Positions 8,930-16,956 of a stretch of 64,000 nt of DNA are shown piece by piece. The stretch comes from Kribbella antiqua (GTDB lineage Bacteria > Actinomycetota > Actinomycetes > Propionibacteriales > Kribbellaceae). A model generated the notes under the pieces. The model saw nothing but the letters and a program-made list of their open reading frames with translations, ran no database searches and was not told the DNA's origin. The stretch is from contig NZ_SLWR01000008.1 of assembly GCF_004345665.1 (NCBI RefSeq), positions 124,001 to 188,000 on the forward strand. Direction: 5' to 3'. How positions within the stretch are numbered: the stretch's first letter is position 1; the number at the start of each line of letters is the position of its first letter. The translations under genes were made by a program, and so were the position numbers.

Positions 8930-9586
8930 ATGAGCAATTCCATCACCGTCGTGGTCATCGACGGTCACACGCTGACTCGGTACGGCTTGATCCGGCTGGT
9001 CAGCGCCGATACCGATATCCGCGTCGCAGGTGAATGCGGCCTTGCGTCCGAAGCCGCGGCCCTGGTCGCCGAGGCCCGTCCGGACGTCGTCGTACTGGAT
9101 GTCGTTCTTCCCGATGCCGACGGCCTCCGGCTCGCCCGCGAGTTGCGTGACCGTCACCCCGGCCTGGGGATCGTCGTACTCACCTCGCACGACGAGGACG
9201 ACGTACTGTTCCGGGCGCTGGAGACCGGCGTGTCTGCCTTCGTCGGCAAGACCGCCCCGAACACGGAGGTGCTAGGGGCGATCCGCCACGCAGCGGTCGC
9301 GGCCTCCTCTTTCACGGCGACCGGTCTGGCGTTGGCACTCGCTCGACGCAGCCTGGCCGCTCAGGCCGTCATGGCGCTCAGCCCACGCGAGCGGGAGGTT
9401 CTGGCGCTGCTGGCCGACGGGCAGTCCGTGCCGGCGATCGCTGGCATGATGTTCGTCAGCCTCTCGACGGCCAAGACCTATGTGTCACGTCTGTACGACA
9501 AGCTGGGCGCTACCAACCGCGCCAACGCGATCATGACCGCCTTGCGCCTCGGCCTGATCAAGGCCGAGCTGCCCGTGCCGGCTTAG
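8930..9586 (+). CDS. NarL/LuxR-type response regulator, pilus-linked, copy 2
   Basis: 218-residue receiver plus LuxR HTH protein. Start taken at ATG 8930 (gggggcg upstream) because it aligns with copy 1 (both begin MS..I.VVV.DGHTLTR.GL); a GTG at 8885 would add 15 residues with no counterpart. Phospho-acceptor candidate D57 in VVVLDVVLPDADGL; conserved Lys in FVGKTAP; HTH LSPREREVLALLADGQ...STAKTYVSRLYDKLGATNRA. Sequence similarity to copy 1 runs over the full length, so they are duplicates, now separated by inverted pilD. Its stop overlaps the stop of the convergent oxidoreductase gene by 3 bp. Confidence 0.9.
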   Translation: MSNSITVVVIDGHTLTRYGLIRLVSADTDIRVAGECGLASEAAALVAEARPDVVVLDVVLPDADGLRLARELRDRHPGLGIVVLTSHDEDDVLFRALETGVSAFVGKTAPNTEVLGAIRHAAVAASSFTATGLALALARRSLAAQAVMALSPREREVLALLADGQSVPAIAGMMFVSLSTAKTYVSRLYDKLGATNRANAIMTALRLGLIKAELPVPA

Positions 9587-10506
9587 TTAACGAGCACCAG
9601 GCGGCCGCGGACGCCGCCCTTTGCCAGGCGGTTGTACGCCGCTGGGGCTTCGTGCAGCGGGTAGGTATCGGCAACTCGGGTTGAGAGGACTCCGGCCTCG
9701 ACGAGCTGGACTAGCTCCTGGAGTTCGCTGCGGTTCGCTTGGACGAAGATCTGCTCCACGGTGATGCCGCGGAGGTGCGGTGGAGTCGGGCCTGCTTGTA
9801 CGTGTGCGTGCCAGCCGCGGTTGCGGACCGCCTCCTGCGCAGCGATGCCTCGTACTGCGGCGTCCACCAGACCATCCACACCTGCTGGGGCGATCGTGTG
9901 TACTGCCGTCAGGTCCTTCGGCACGAAGTGGTCGGCGCCAAGGCGTCGTACTAGGTCTTCGTCTTCCTCGCCGGCACTGGCGATGACGGTCAGGTCTAGA
10001 CGCTTCCCGAGCTCGACTGCGTAGCCGCCGACCCCGCCAGCCGCGCCGGTGACGAGCAGTGTCTGGCCGGGAGTGAGCTGGAGGGCTTTGAGTGCCTGCA
10101 ATGCAGTCAGGGCGTTCAGGGCGATTGTGGATGCTGCGGTGAGGTCGAGGCCCTTTGGTGCCGGCGCTACGGCGTCTGCGTTGAGTACGACGTACTCCGC
10201 GTGGGTCTTGAGCGGCAGGCCGAGCAGGTCGGCCAGTCCGATGACCGGCGTACCTGGTGTGAGGTCTACGCCTTCGCCGATCGCGTCGATGGTCCCGGCG
10301 ACGTCCCAGCCGAGTCCGAACTGCTCCCGCGGTGCTGTCACGCCGTACTGGACGACTTTGCCGGTGCTGACCGCTACGTCGACCGGATTGACCGCGGCCG
10401 CGGCCACTTTGATTCGGACCTGTCCTGCTGCCGGTTCGGGGACCGGAGTCTCGATCACTTCGAGGGCGTCGGGGCCTTCGAGCCGACGGGCCACGAGTGC
10501 GCGCAT
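9583..10506 (-). CDS. Zinc-independent quinone oxidoreductase-like MDR enzyme
   Basis: 307-residue medium-chain dehydrogenase/reductase of the quinone oxidoreductase type. An N-terminal GroES-like domain (VPEPAAGQVRIKVAAAAVNPVD) is followed by a Rossmann domain with the NADPH-binding LLVTGAAGGVGGYAVELGK near 145-165. The zinc-ligand cysteines of alcohol dehydrogenases are absent, as in QOR enzymes. It probably reduces quinones or reactive enones with NADPH. It is divergent from an HxlR-family regulator at 10615, an arrangement known for QorR-qor2 in Corynebacterium, where the regulator represses the reductase. Confidence 0.88.
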   Translation of the reverse strand: MRALVARRLEGPDALEVIETPVPEPAAGQVRIKVAAAAVNPVDVAVSTGKVVQYGVTAPREQFGLGWDVAGTIDAIGEGVDLTPGTPVIGLADLLGLPLKTHAEYVVLNADAVAPAPKGLDLTAASTIALNALTALQALKALQLTPGQTLLVTGAAGGVGGYAVELGKRLDLTVIASAGEEDEDLVRRLGADHFVPKDLTAVHTIAPAGVDGLVDAAVRGIAAQEAVRNRGWHAHVQAGPTPPHLRGITVEQIFVQANRSELQELVQLVEAGVLSTRVADTYPLHEAPAAYNRLAKGGVRGRLVLVN

Positions 10507-10552
10507 ATCTGTTCTCTCCTTGGCTGAATGATGCTTGGCGACACCACTCTGG

Positions 10553-10596
10553 GAGAGTTACTCTCTGCCGGGAAGTACGCACTTCTGAGTGCCTAC
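10553..10596. promoter_or_regulatory. Palindromic operator candidates between qor-like and hxlR-like genes
   Basis: Two inverted repeats sit in the 108-bp divergent promoter region. The first is GAGAG-TTA-CTCTC (10553-10565). The second is GTAc-GCACT-TCTG-AGTGC-cTAC (10575-10596), 8 matched positions per arm. HxlR/DUF24 regulators bind GTA...TAC-type palindromes, so the second is the better candidate operator. It lies just upstream of the regulator's ribosome binding site, consistent with autorepression. Confidence 0.55.
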
Positions 10597-10614
10597 CGTA
10601 CGACGAGGAGAGTC

Positions 10615-11022
10615 ATGCCGACGCGCACCGCGGCTCAGCGCCGGGAAGAGGCAGCACGTGAGTACGACGCGTTCCTGGCCTCCTGTCCGGCCAGACAGCT
10701 GCTCGACCGGATCAGCGACAAGTGGGTGACCCTCATCCTCACTGCACTCGCCGACGGACCGCAGCGGTACTCCGACCTGTCCCGCCGCATCGCCGGCGTC
10801 AGCCAGAAGATGCTGACCCAGACTCTGCGCTCGCTGGAGCGCGACGGCTTGCTCACGCGCTCCGTAACGCCGTCTGTACCAGTCCGGGTCGACTACGAGC
10901 TCACTCCGCTCGGGACGACTCTGATGCCCCTCATCGCGTCTATCAAGGCTTGGGCCGAGTCGCACATGACCGAGGTCGCAGCCGCCCGAGCGCAGTACGA
11001 CGACGTGAGCGCTACGGCATGA
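10615..11022 (+). CDS. HxlR/DUF24-family redox-type transcriptional regulator (QorR-like)
   Basis: 135-residue winged-helix regulator. Start at ATG 10615 because gaggagag lies just upstream and HxlR proteins begin shortly before the conserved Cys; a longer start at 10528 would place the operator inside the gene. C24 in FLASCPARQLLDRISDKW is the single Cys that acts as a thiol switch in QorR/YodB-type members. The wing and recognition helix follow: RYSDLSRRIAGVSQKMLTQ. It probably represses the divergent reductase and itself and is released by quinones or diamide-type stress (inference from the family). Overlaps the next gene by ATGA. Confidence 0.88.
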   Translation: MPTRTAAQRREEAAREYDAFLASCPARQLLDRISDKWVTLILTALADGPQRYSDLSRRIAGVSQKMLTQTLRSLERDGLLTRSVTPSVPVRVDYELTPLGTTLMPLIASIKAWAESHMTEVAAARAQYDDVSATA

Positions 11023-11630
11023 CCGATCGGCGAGTGGTGGTTCTCGTCGTACCTACTGCGGGGACGTGGGCGCCGCCGGGACGGGATCCTGAGGCGTGGC
11101 GCCTGGCGATGGCGGAAGACACCTATGAAGTGCTGGCAGCGCTGGACCGGGTGGATGTGGCAGTGGCCGTTGCGGGTGGCGACGAGGCTGCGCTGTCCGA
11201 GGTGGGTGCGCTGACGTGGCCTGGGACGCCTGTGTACGCCGTTGACGCCGTACGGCCGGTGCTTGGAGCTGTGGAGGGGGCTGGGCCTGCGGCGGCGGTT
11301 GTGGCTGTCAGCTACGACGTACCTGATTTGCCTGGCCTGCTCATTGGGAAGCTATTCCGTGCGCTGAGCAATGCCGATGTCGCTGTGACGCCGGCTGAGG
11401 ACGGGTCGCTGGCTGCTATCGGTGTCCGGCTCCCGGTCGCGGAATGGGTTTCTGCGGCCGCTCCGACCTTCGACACAGACCTGTCGGCGTTGGAGAGCCT
11501 CAAGCCTCGCCGACATGCCGTTGCCATCGGCCCTGGTTGGCACCGTCTGCGATCAACTGCTGACATAGCGCGACTGGATCCGGGGCTTGAGGGCTGGGAC
11601 GCAACTCGGTCCGTACTTCGTCACGCTTGA
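11019..11630 (+). CDS. Hypothetical protein, possibly a GT-A/DUF2064-like nucleotidyl/glycosyl-transferase fold
   Basis: 203-residue protein translated from ATG 11019, overlapping the HxlR stop. An upstream start at 10722 would overlap most of the HxlR gene in another frame and is rejected. The pattern VVVLVVPTAGTWAPPG, an acidic helix, then VAVAVAGGDEAAL and later AVTPAEDGSLAAIGVR recalls TIGR04282/DUF2064-like GT-A folds (second half around PAEDGG.. loops), but the usual N-terminal Lys-Thr-Arg motif is missing. I cannot assign a reaction. Co-transcription with the redox regulator is likely. Confidence 0.6.
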   Translation: MTDRRVVVLVVPTAGTWAPPGRDPEAWRLAMAEDTYEVLAALDRVDVAVAVAGGDEAALSEVGALTWPGTPVYAVDAVRPVLGAVEGAGPAAAVVAVSYDVPDLPGLLIGKLFRALSNADVAVTPAEDGSLAAIGVRLPVAEWVSAAAPTFDTDLSALESLKPRRHAVAIGPGWHRLRSTADIARLDPGLEGWDATRSVLRHA

Positions 11631-11641
11631 CCCGTCACCTT

Positions 11642-11691
11642 CCCGCTGCCCGCTCGTTCATCTGGCAGCGGGGCTTTCTGGGGGAAAGCCC
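11642..11691 (+). terminator. Two adjacent hairpins after the HxlR operon
   Basis: First hairpin: CCCGCTGCC (11642-11650) with GGCAGCGGG (11664-11672), 9 bp. Second: GGGCTTT (11671-11677) with AAAGCCC (11685-11691), 7 bp, loop CTGGGGG. They share two bases, so only one forms at a time. There is no T-run; the place, right behind the stop at 11630, suggests termination. Confidence 0.55.
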
Positions 11692-12166
11692 GCGGCCGTC
11701 GCCGCGCGGGTGCCGATGCCGTTCAGGGGCGGAGATCGACACCGGGGGGCGCAGCGACGACATCCACGGGGATTCGCACCGTGCTGTGGTGAGGCGGGGA
11801 CAGTACAAGGGGGTTGTCATGAAGTGGGGCATCACGGGGGCGGCTGGAACTCCGGCGCGGGAAACCGCACTGGATCCCGCACGTCCACCAGTACGACGGG
11901 GAATCGCACGAAGCGCATCGCCACACGCTTACTGGCACCGTGGCGAGGCCGAGGAATCTACGACAGACGTCGTCGTGGAACTCGAAATCACCGAGACACG
12001 TCTCAGCGCCTAGAAAAACGCGCTGACAAGATTTTCCGCGGACGGGCAGCAAGTGGGGGACTGCGCTACGCGGACCACGGGGGCGGCCGAGGCGACGGTT
12101 CGAGGCCTGCGGCCGATGTGGGGATGGGGGAATGCGGTGCAGCGGGGAACGCGGTGAGCAGTAAGT

Positions 12167-12442
12167 AGCACGGGGGATCGCGGTCATGCGCTGAACACGG
12201 GGGCAGCGGTAGACAACTGCAGCTGAAGCGGGGGATCCACTGGGGACAGCACGGAGTTGTGGGATTGCGGGTGCAGCGGGGAAGCGTGGCGGACGGTATC
12301 TAGCACGGGGATCGCGGTGATGTGCTGAACACGGGGGCAGCGGCAGACGACTGCAGCTGAAGCGGGGGATCCACTGGGGACAGCGGGGACAGCACGGAGT
12401 TGGGGGATTGCGGGTGCAGCGGGGAGCGTGGCGGATGTAGGT
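12167..12442. repeat. Tandem duplication, about 135-bp unit, G-rich
   Basis: Unit 1 starts at 12167 and unit 2 at 12302, both opening with agcacgggg-atcgcggt. Each continues through gctgaacacgggggcagcgg, ctgcagctgaagcgggggat and ttg.gggattgcgggtgcagcg. Unit 2 carries about 9 extra bases from a local ggggacagc duplication. A third, decayed start (tgcacggggg) follows near 12443. Confidence 0.8.
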
Positions 12443-12769
12443 TGCACGGGGGCCGCCGCGATGCAGGGAGCACGGGGCAGCAAGTGACGCGGGGTCTGCG
12501 GTGATGTGGGGATCACGGGAACAGTGGGGGGCTCCACGCGCCGCAGTGAAACGAGGACAGCAGGTCGTACGGGGATTGCACGGGACTGCGGGGAGCGGAG
12601 ACGAAGTAGGAGTGGCTTCGGGAACTGCAGTTGAGTGGGGGATTCACGGGGGACAGTTGGGGGATAGCGGGGAACTCGCGCGGCGGCGCGCGGGTCGGTG
12701 CAACAAGCCGGCCCGCGGCCGCCCGCACACCCCAGCTCCTCGCGCCAACCGTTCAAAGCACAGCCGTCC

Positions 12770-12950
12770 CGGCCGAATCCGTGCCATCACGTGCGTGCCG
12801 GATGAATCCGCCGTCACCTGCGTGGCGGGTGGATCCGCGCCGTCATCTGCCTGGCGGGTGAACCCGCGCGGTCGCCTGCGCGCCGGTCGAATCCGCGCCG
12901 ACAGCTGCGTACCGGGTAGCCCACCTCGACTCCTGCGTGTCGGTTGAACC
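12770..12950. repeat. Minisatellite, 28-29-bp unit, about 6.4 copies
   Basis: Units begin at 12770, 12798, 12826, 12855, 12883, 12912 and a partial one at 12940. Each starts cgggtgaatccgcg (with variants) and ends gtca-ctgcgtg. Each unit has a small internal palindrome of the cgg...ccg type around atcc. Alternating 28 and 29 bp lengths exclude a conserved protein repeat. Confidence 0.8.
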
Positions 12951-13005
12951 GCAACTATTACCCGGATGACGCCGACACCGGCGACGACGCGGGTGCTGGT
13001 TGGGG

Positions 13006-13803
13006 TCAGGCGGGGATGACGTCGTACTTGATGAGTTCTTTTTCGACCAGGTGGAGGCCGTGCTGGCCGGGGAGGGCGTCGACCTTGGCGTCGATTCGGC
13101 GGACCTCGGCCAGGCCCTGCTCGCCGCCGTACAGATAGGTGAGCATGTGCTTCACCTCTTCCGGCGGCATGATCGTCGACCCGACGATGCCCCACCCCTT
13201 CGACAGCGCGAACCGGGCGATCCTCTGCGCCTTCTTGCTCCGCAGCAGCCGATCCCGCGCCTGGCTGTTGTAGAACGCGACGTGCCGGGTCTCCTGCTTC
13301 GCGATCCGCTTCAGGATCTCCGTCAGTACCGGATGCTTCTCGGCCTGGATCAGCCGCGTGTACGCCGAGTGCGCGCACCACTCGTTGATCGCGCCCCACG
13401 CCATGTGGGTGGCGATGAAGTCCTCGCCGATGATGTTCGCCAGCAGCGACTGCCGGATCGGTGCCAGCCGGTCGCGCCAGCCGAGCCGGGATCGCACAGC
13501 GCGAGTGTGCTCCGGACCGGTCGGGACGCCGTGCCGCTGGAGCACCTCGTCCAGCACCTCGCCGTGCCAGTACTCCTCGAGGTTCCACATCGTCAGGAAG
13601 ACGGTGACCTCGGGGTCGGCGTGTGACGGGGTGACGAGCAGGTCGCGCAGGTAGCAGACCGTGTGGGTCTCCACGTCGCTCATGTAGCTGAGGCAGCGCA
13701 GGGCGTCTTCGGACAGTGGCTGCGTGTCGAACAGCGACATGTCGAGGTCGTCCCAGCGGATGCGGGTCGAAGTCTGGGCGTAGTGATCGATGTCGAAGCT
13801 CAC
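13006..13803 (-). CDS. Ferritin-like / acyl-ACP-desaturase-like diiron protein
   Basis: 265 residues from a GTG at 13803 that has aaggaag upstream; a longer ATG start at 13878 lacks this and adds an unconserved Arg-rich leader. The body is helical with two diiron-ligand clusters: VETHTVCYLRD and NLEEYWHGEVL in the first half, and GAINEWCAHSAY and KQETRHVAFYN in the second. The E...ExxH pairs match the ferritin-like superfamily, near fatty-acyl-ACP desaturases and AurF-type oxygenases. The substrate is unknown. It stands alone, facing the repeat region. Confidence 0.72.
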   Translation of the reverse strand: MSFDIDHYAQTSTRIRWDDLDMSLFDTQPLSEDALRCLSYMSDVETHTVCYLRDLLVTPSHADPEVTVFLTMWNLEEYWHGEVLDEVLQRHGVPTGPEHTRAVRSRLGWRDRLAPIRQSLLANIIGEDFIATHMAWGAINEWCAHSAYTRLIQAEKHPVLTEILKRIAKQETRHVAFYNSQARDRLLRSKKAQRIARFALSKGWGIVGSTIMPPEEVKHMLTYLYGGEQGLAEVRRIDAKVDALPGQHGLHLVEKELIKYDVIPA

Positions 13804-13921
13804 GGACTTCCTTCGGCACACTAGGGCGACCGGATGGGTCGCGAACCGACGCGTGACACCGAGCGTACGGGTTCCCACCGACAGTCCGCTATCAGGTTCT
13901 GGGGCAGCGTCCTGCCAACGT

Positions 13922-14506
13922 TTACCGGGCCGGAGAAGCGGCTGTACGCTCTCGAGCCCTGTGCGCGAGTTGCTGAACTGTGTGGTCTACGTGATCAGGC
14001 AGCGCGTCCAGCGAGAACCACGCGAGGTCGTGCGACTCCTCACTGACGACGAAGTCCGTGCCGGCCGTCGCCGTGACCAGAAACTGAACGTCGAGATGGA
14101 ACGTCCCGGCGCACCCACCGGCCAAGATCTCGTGCCGCGACAGCTGAAGCGGTACCGGATCGATCGACAGCTCCGAAAGCCCGGACTCCTCCGTGGCCTC
14201 GCGGAGCGCCGCACCAGCCAGCGTCGTGTCACCGGGTTCACAGTGCCCACCCAGCTGCAGCCAATGGCCAACGACCTTGTGCAAGGTGAGAAGCGCCCGG
14301 CTAGCCGAGCTGTTCACCACCAGCGCGCTCGCCGTCACATGCTCAGGCCGGCAGCTCCGCCACATTCCGTCGCCGTACTCCGCGAGATGTCTCAGATAGT
14401 GCTCCCGCAACCCCACCTGCTCACCATCAGGCGCCTCCCAAGCACCCAACACCCCCACCGCATCCCCATGCAGCCCGTCCCTTGCCTGACCACTCCCAGC
14501 CACCAT
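13922..14506 (-). CDS. Nudix hydrolase
   Basis: About 194 residues from ATG 14506 (ggcggggtg upstream; a GTG at 14581 is also possible and would add 25 residues). Visible Nudix box GGHCEPGDTTLAGAALREA followed by TEESGL: the RE..EE.G core is intact, with one extra residue before it as in many GGHVEPGD-type members. It is preceded by a helical N-terminus and VTASALVV, a strand typical of this subgroup. It should hydrolyse a nucleoside diphosphate linked to another group; the substrate cannot be read from sequence. Follows the DUF2342 gene on the same strand by 117 bp. Confidence 0.85.
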   Translation of the reverse strand: MVAGSGQARDGLHGDAVGVLGAWEAPDGEQVGLREHYLRHLAEYGDGMWRSCRPEHVTASALVVNSSASRALLTLHKVVGHWLQLGGHCEPGDTTLAGAALREATEESGLSELSIDPVPLQLSRHEILAGGCAGTFHLDVQFLVTATAGTDFVVSEESHDLAWFSLDALPDHVDHTVQQLAHRARERTAASPAR

Positions 14507-14623
14507 CACCCCGCCGACCCTAGGCCATCGTCCTGTACGACGCTCGCCGTGCAGAGCCGCCGCCGGAAAGCAGAACACCACTCCCGCTCGATGGAGTCGG
14601 GAGTGGCGTGTCGTGGTGCCGGG

Positions 14624-15937
14624 CTACTTGGAGTCGCCGGGTTGGTTGCCCTTGTCATCTTCCTGGTCGGACGAAGGGGAGTCCTCGTCGGGGAGGAAGT
14701 CGGTGATGTCGATGTCGGCCAGTTCGCCGGCATGCTGGGCGAAACCGATCGGGTCGTCGAGGTCCGCGGTGCTCGGCAGCAGGTCCGGGTGCGACCAGAG
14801 CTCGTCGCGACCAGCCACACCGCGAGCGTCGCGAACTGCCGCCCACAGGTTCGCCGCATCGCGCAGCCGACGTGGCCGGAGCTGGAGCCCGACCAGTGTG
14901 GCGAACGTCTGCTCCGCCGGACCACCCGCGGCCCGGCGCCGCCGTACCGTCTCCGCAAGCTGCACGGCAGCAGGCATCCGATCCTTGGTCGCCTGCCGTA
15001 CGACGTCGTCCACCCAACCCTCGACCAATGCCAGAGCGGTCTCCAGCCGGCCGAGCGCCGCCTTCTGCTGCTCGGAGTCCTCGGGCTCGAACAGTCCGCC
15101 GGCGAGCGCCTCCTGCATGGCTTCCGGGTTCTGTGGGTCGATGTCGGCCATCGCTCGCTCGATCTTGCCGGTGTCGACCTCGATCCCCGCGGCGTAGTCC
15201 GCCACTGCGGCCAGCACATGCTGCCGGAGCCAGGGCACGCCGGCGTACAGCCGCTGGTGGGCGACCTCGCGCAGAGCCAGGTACAGCCGGACGTCCTCGT
15301 CGGTCAGCCCCAGACCCTCGGCGAACTTCGCTACGTTGTCCGGAAGCAGCACCGCCTGCCCGGTCGGTCCGAGCGGAAGCCCGATGTCGGACGAGCTCAC
15401 CACCTCGCTGGCAAGCTCACCCAGGCCCTGGCCGACCTGCGCGCCGAAGATGGAGCCGCCCAGTTGACGCAGCATGCCAGCCATCGGCCCGGCCAGCTGC
15501 TGAGCCTCGGCGGGAAGCGCGTTGCCCATCGCACCGGCCACGTGCTCCGCTACCGGGTCGACGATCGTCTGCCAGACCGGCAGCGTGTTCTCGACCCACT
15601 CGGCGCGGCTCCAGGCCGCGGACGTGGTGGACGCCTCGGGCAGCGTGGTGGCCTCGTCCAGCCAGTGCTCGGCCAGCCGGACAGCATCCGCCACCCGGTC
15701 CGAGTCGGTGGATGTGACGGACCGGTCGCCGGCGGCGGCGACGGTCTTGCGGGCGATGTCCTTGGCCAGATCCCAGTTCACCGGCTTCCCGTCGCCGGAA
15801 CCGCTGAGCAGCTGCTGGACCTGGGCGAAGATCGCGTTCAGGTCGGGAGCGCCGCCCGCGCCGGCCGCACCGGAGAACTGCTGGAACATGGCCTCGAACG
15901 GAGTTCCCTTGAACGGGTTGTCCGGTTCGTCGCTCAT
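14624..15937 (-). CDS. DUF2342 zinc-dependent metalloprotease-like protein
   Basis: 437 residues from ATG 15937. N-terminal low-complexity Gly/Ala/Phe region, then the DUF2342 core: PVNWDLAKDIARK, MLRQLGGSIFGAQVGQGLG, and the active-site-like REVAHQRLYAGVPWLRQHV. In this actinobacterial family the helix resembles a metalloprotease helix, although here it reads EVAHQRLY rather than a textbook HExxH. The tail is acidic (DEDSPSSDQEDD). It lies next to moaE and the PDZ-Lon / PPA1309 / UPF0182 run, a neighbourhood conserved in actinobacteria. Substrate unknown. Confidence 0.82.
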   Translation of the reverse strand: MSDEPDNPFKGTPFEAMFQQFSGAAGAGGAPDLNAIFAQVQQLLSGSGDGKPVNWDLAKDIARKTVAAAGDRSVTSTDSDRVADAVRLAEHWLDEATTLPEASTTSAAWSRAEWVENTLPVWQTIVDPVAEHVAGAMGNALPAEAQQLAGPMAGMLRQLGGSIFGAQVGQGLGELASEVVSSSDIGLPLGPTGQAVLLPDNVAKFAEGLGLTDEDVRLYLALREVAHQRLYAGVPWLRQHVLAAVADYAAGIEVDTGKIERAMADIDPQNPEAMQEALAGGLFEPEDSEQQKAALGRLETALALVEGWVDDVVRQATKDRMPAAVQLAETVRRRRAAGGPAEQTFATLVGLQLRPRRLRDAANLWAAVRDARGVAGRDELWSHPDLLPSTADLDDPIGFAQHAGELADIDITDFLPDEDSPSSDQEDDKGNQPGDSK

Positions 15938-16500
15938 CGGAGTGGCCTTCCTGTGCGGGTGGGCGTACAACTCCAACGTACTGGTTCCCGCCACCGGTTC
16001 CTCCCCTGGCGAACGGATTTACCCCTGAGTTGCCCCTGGGCAGATCCCTGACCCGCTACCCGCTCGACGCGCTGAGGTCCGGGTGGAAGGCAACGACTGC
16101 GCAATGGGTGAGCGCGGAGCTCCCTCAAACTCACGCAACCACCGATCCAAGAGCAGTGCGGGAAGCGGGGAAGGGGAACGCGGAGGGCACCGGGGTCGGA
16201 TGGGTGGTGGAAGGCGCCGGGATCCGATGCGTGGTGCGGGAGGGATGGCAGGGGTCGGGTCGGTGGCGTCCGCCGGGTCGGTGGGGAGGAACGAACGGGA
16301 TGACGGAGGTGGGGGCCGATTAGCGGTGGGGAGGGCTCCGGCGCCAACCGGTGGTGGGGGCGTGGCATAGGGGAGCCGGGGCGGTTGGATTGTGGCGTTT
16401 GCTGGGGCGGTGGAGGCGTGGGGAGTGGGTGGAGGGAGAATTGGGTGGGTGGGGGTTGTTCTGGTAGGTGTTGGGGTTCGGCGGGTGGAGTGAGGGACGG
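15938..16500. other. Divergent intergenic region with strong G bias
   Basis: 563 bp between the DUF2342 gene and moaE. From about 16140 to 16500 the plus strand is almost free of C and full of ggtgg, ggggg and gggtgg runs, including gagggagaattgggtgggtg just before moaE. It should hold both promoters. I see no gene, tRNA or clear hairpin; G-quadruplex formation is possible. Confidence 0.6.
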
Positions 16501-16926
16501 ATGAGCGACGCGATCAGGTTGCTGGACATACGCGAGGGCGTGCTGTCCAGTGACGAGGTGCTGGCCGCGATCGCCGATCCGAGTGCCGGCGGTACTGCGA
16601 TGTTCATCGGTACTGTGCGCAACCACGACCACGAAAAGCCGGTCGATCGGCTCAGCTACGAGGCTCATCCGGACGCGCTGGAGCACCTGCGCACGGTGGC
16701 TGAGCGTGTTTGTGAAGACCCCGCCGTGACCGCGCTGGCCGCCGTACACCGCATCGGGGACCTGAAAATCGGTGATGCCGCGGTCATCGTGGCTGTTGCC
16801 GCCTCGCACCGTGACGTCGCGTTCGCCGCTTGCCGGAGGCTGATCGACGACCTCAAGGCCGAGGTCCCGATTTGGAAACACCAGCACTTCACCGACGGTG
16901 CGAGCGAGTGGGTCGGCGCTCACTGA
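16501..16926 (+). CDS. moaE: Molybdopterin synthase catalytic subunit MoaE
   Basis: 141 residues from ATG 16501 (gagggacgg upstream). MoaE with MoaD converts precursor Z to molybdopterin. Family features: GGTAMFIGTVRNHDHEKPVDRLSYEAHPD, where the Arg of VRNH and the L.YEA strand are conserved; the hydrophobic RIGDLKIGDAAVIVAVA; and the C-terminal KAEVPIWKHQHF with the catalytic Lys pair. Length is normal for MoaE. No other moa gene is in the window, so its partner must be elsewhere. Confidence 0.95.
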   Translation: MSDAIRLLDIREGVLSSDEVLAAIADPSAGGTAMFIGTVRNHDHEKPVDRLSYEAHPDALEHLRTVAERVCEDPAVTALAAVHRIGDLKIGDAAVIVAVAASHRDVAFAACRRLIDDLKAEVPIWKHQHFTDGASEWVGAH

Positions 16927-16956
16927 CACGTACGCTGGGCGCATGAAGGTGGCCGG

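Larger units (their letters stand above)
11692..13005. other. Gene-free, G-rich, repeat-bearing intergenic region
   Basis: About 1.3 kb with no convincing reading frame on either strand: the open frames here have skewed, repetitive Arg/Gly/Pro content and no ribosome binding sites. The upper strand from about 11700 to 12700 is dominated by runs of 4-5 G in words such as cacggggg, ggggatcg and ggggacag. Two repeat families are embedded, at 12167-12442 and 12770-12950. No tRNA or riboswitch was recognised. Confidence 0.7.

Noticed and set aside
10722..11018. N-terminal extension of the 11019 gene in a different frame from HxlR
   Set aside because: It would lie on top of the whole HTH domain of the HxlR gene; the ATGA overlap at 11019 is the natural start.
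11627..12013. Open frame of 128 codons behind the HxlR operon
   Set aside because: Repetitive Arg/Gly/Ser content, no good start site, sits on two hairpins and within the G-run region.
12644..13002. Minus-strand frame over the minisatellite
   Set aside because: The repeat has mixed 28 and 29-bp units, so the frame is not conserved; translation is low-complexity.
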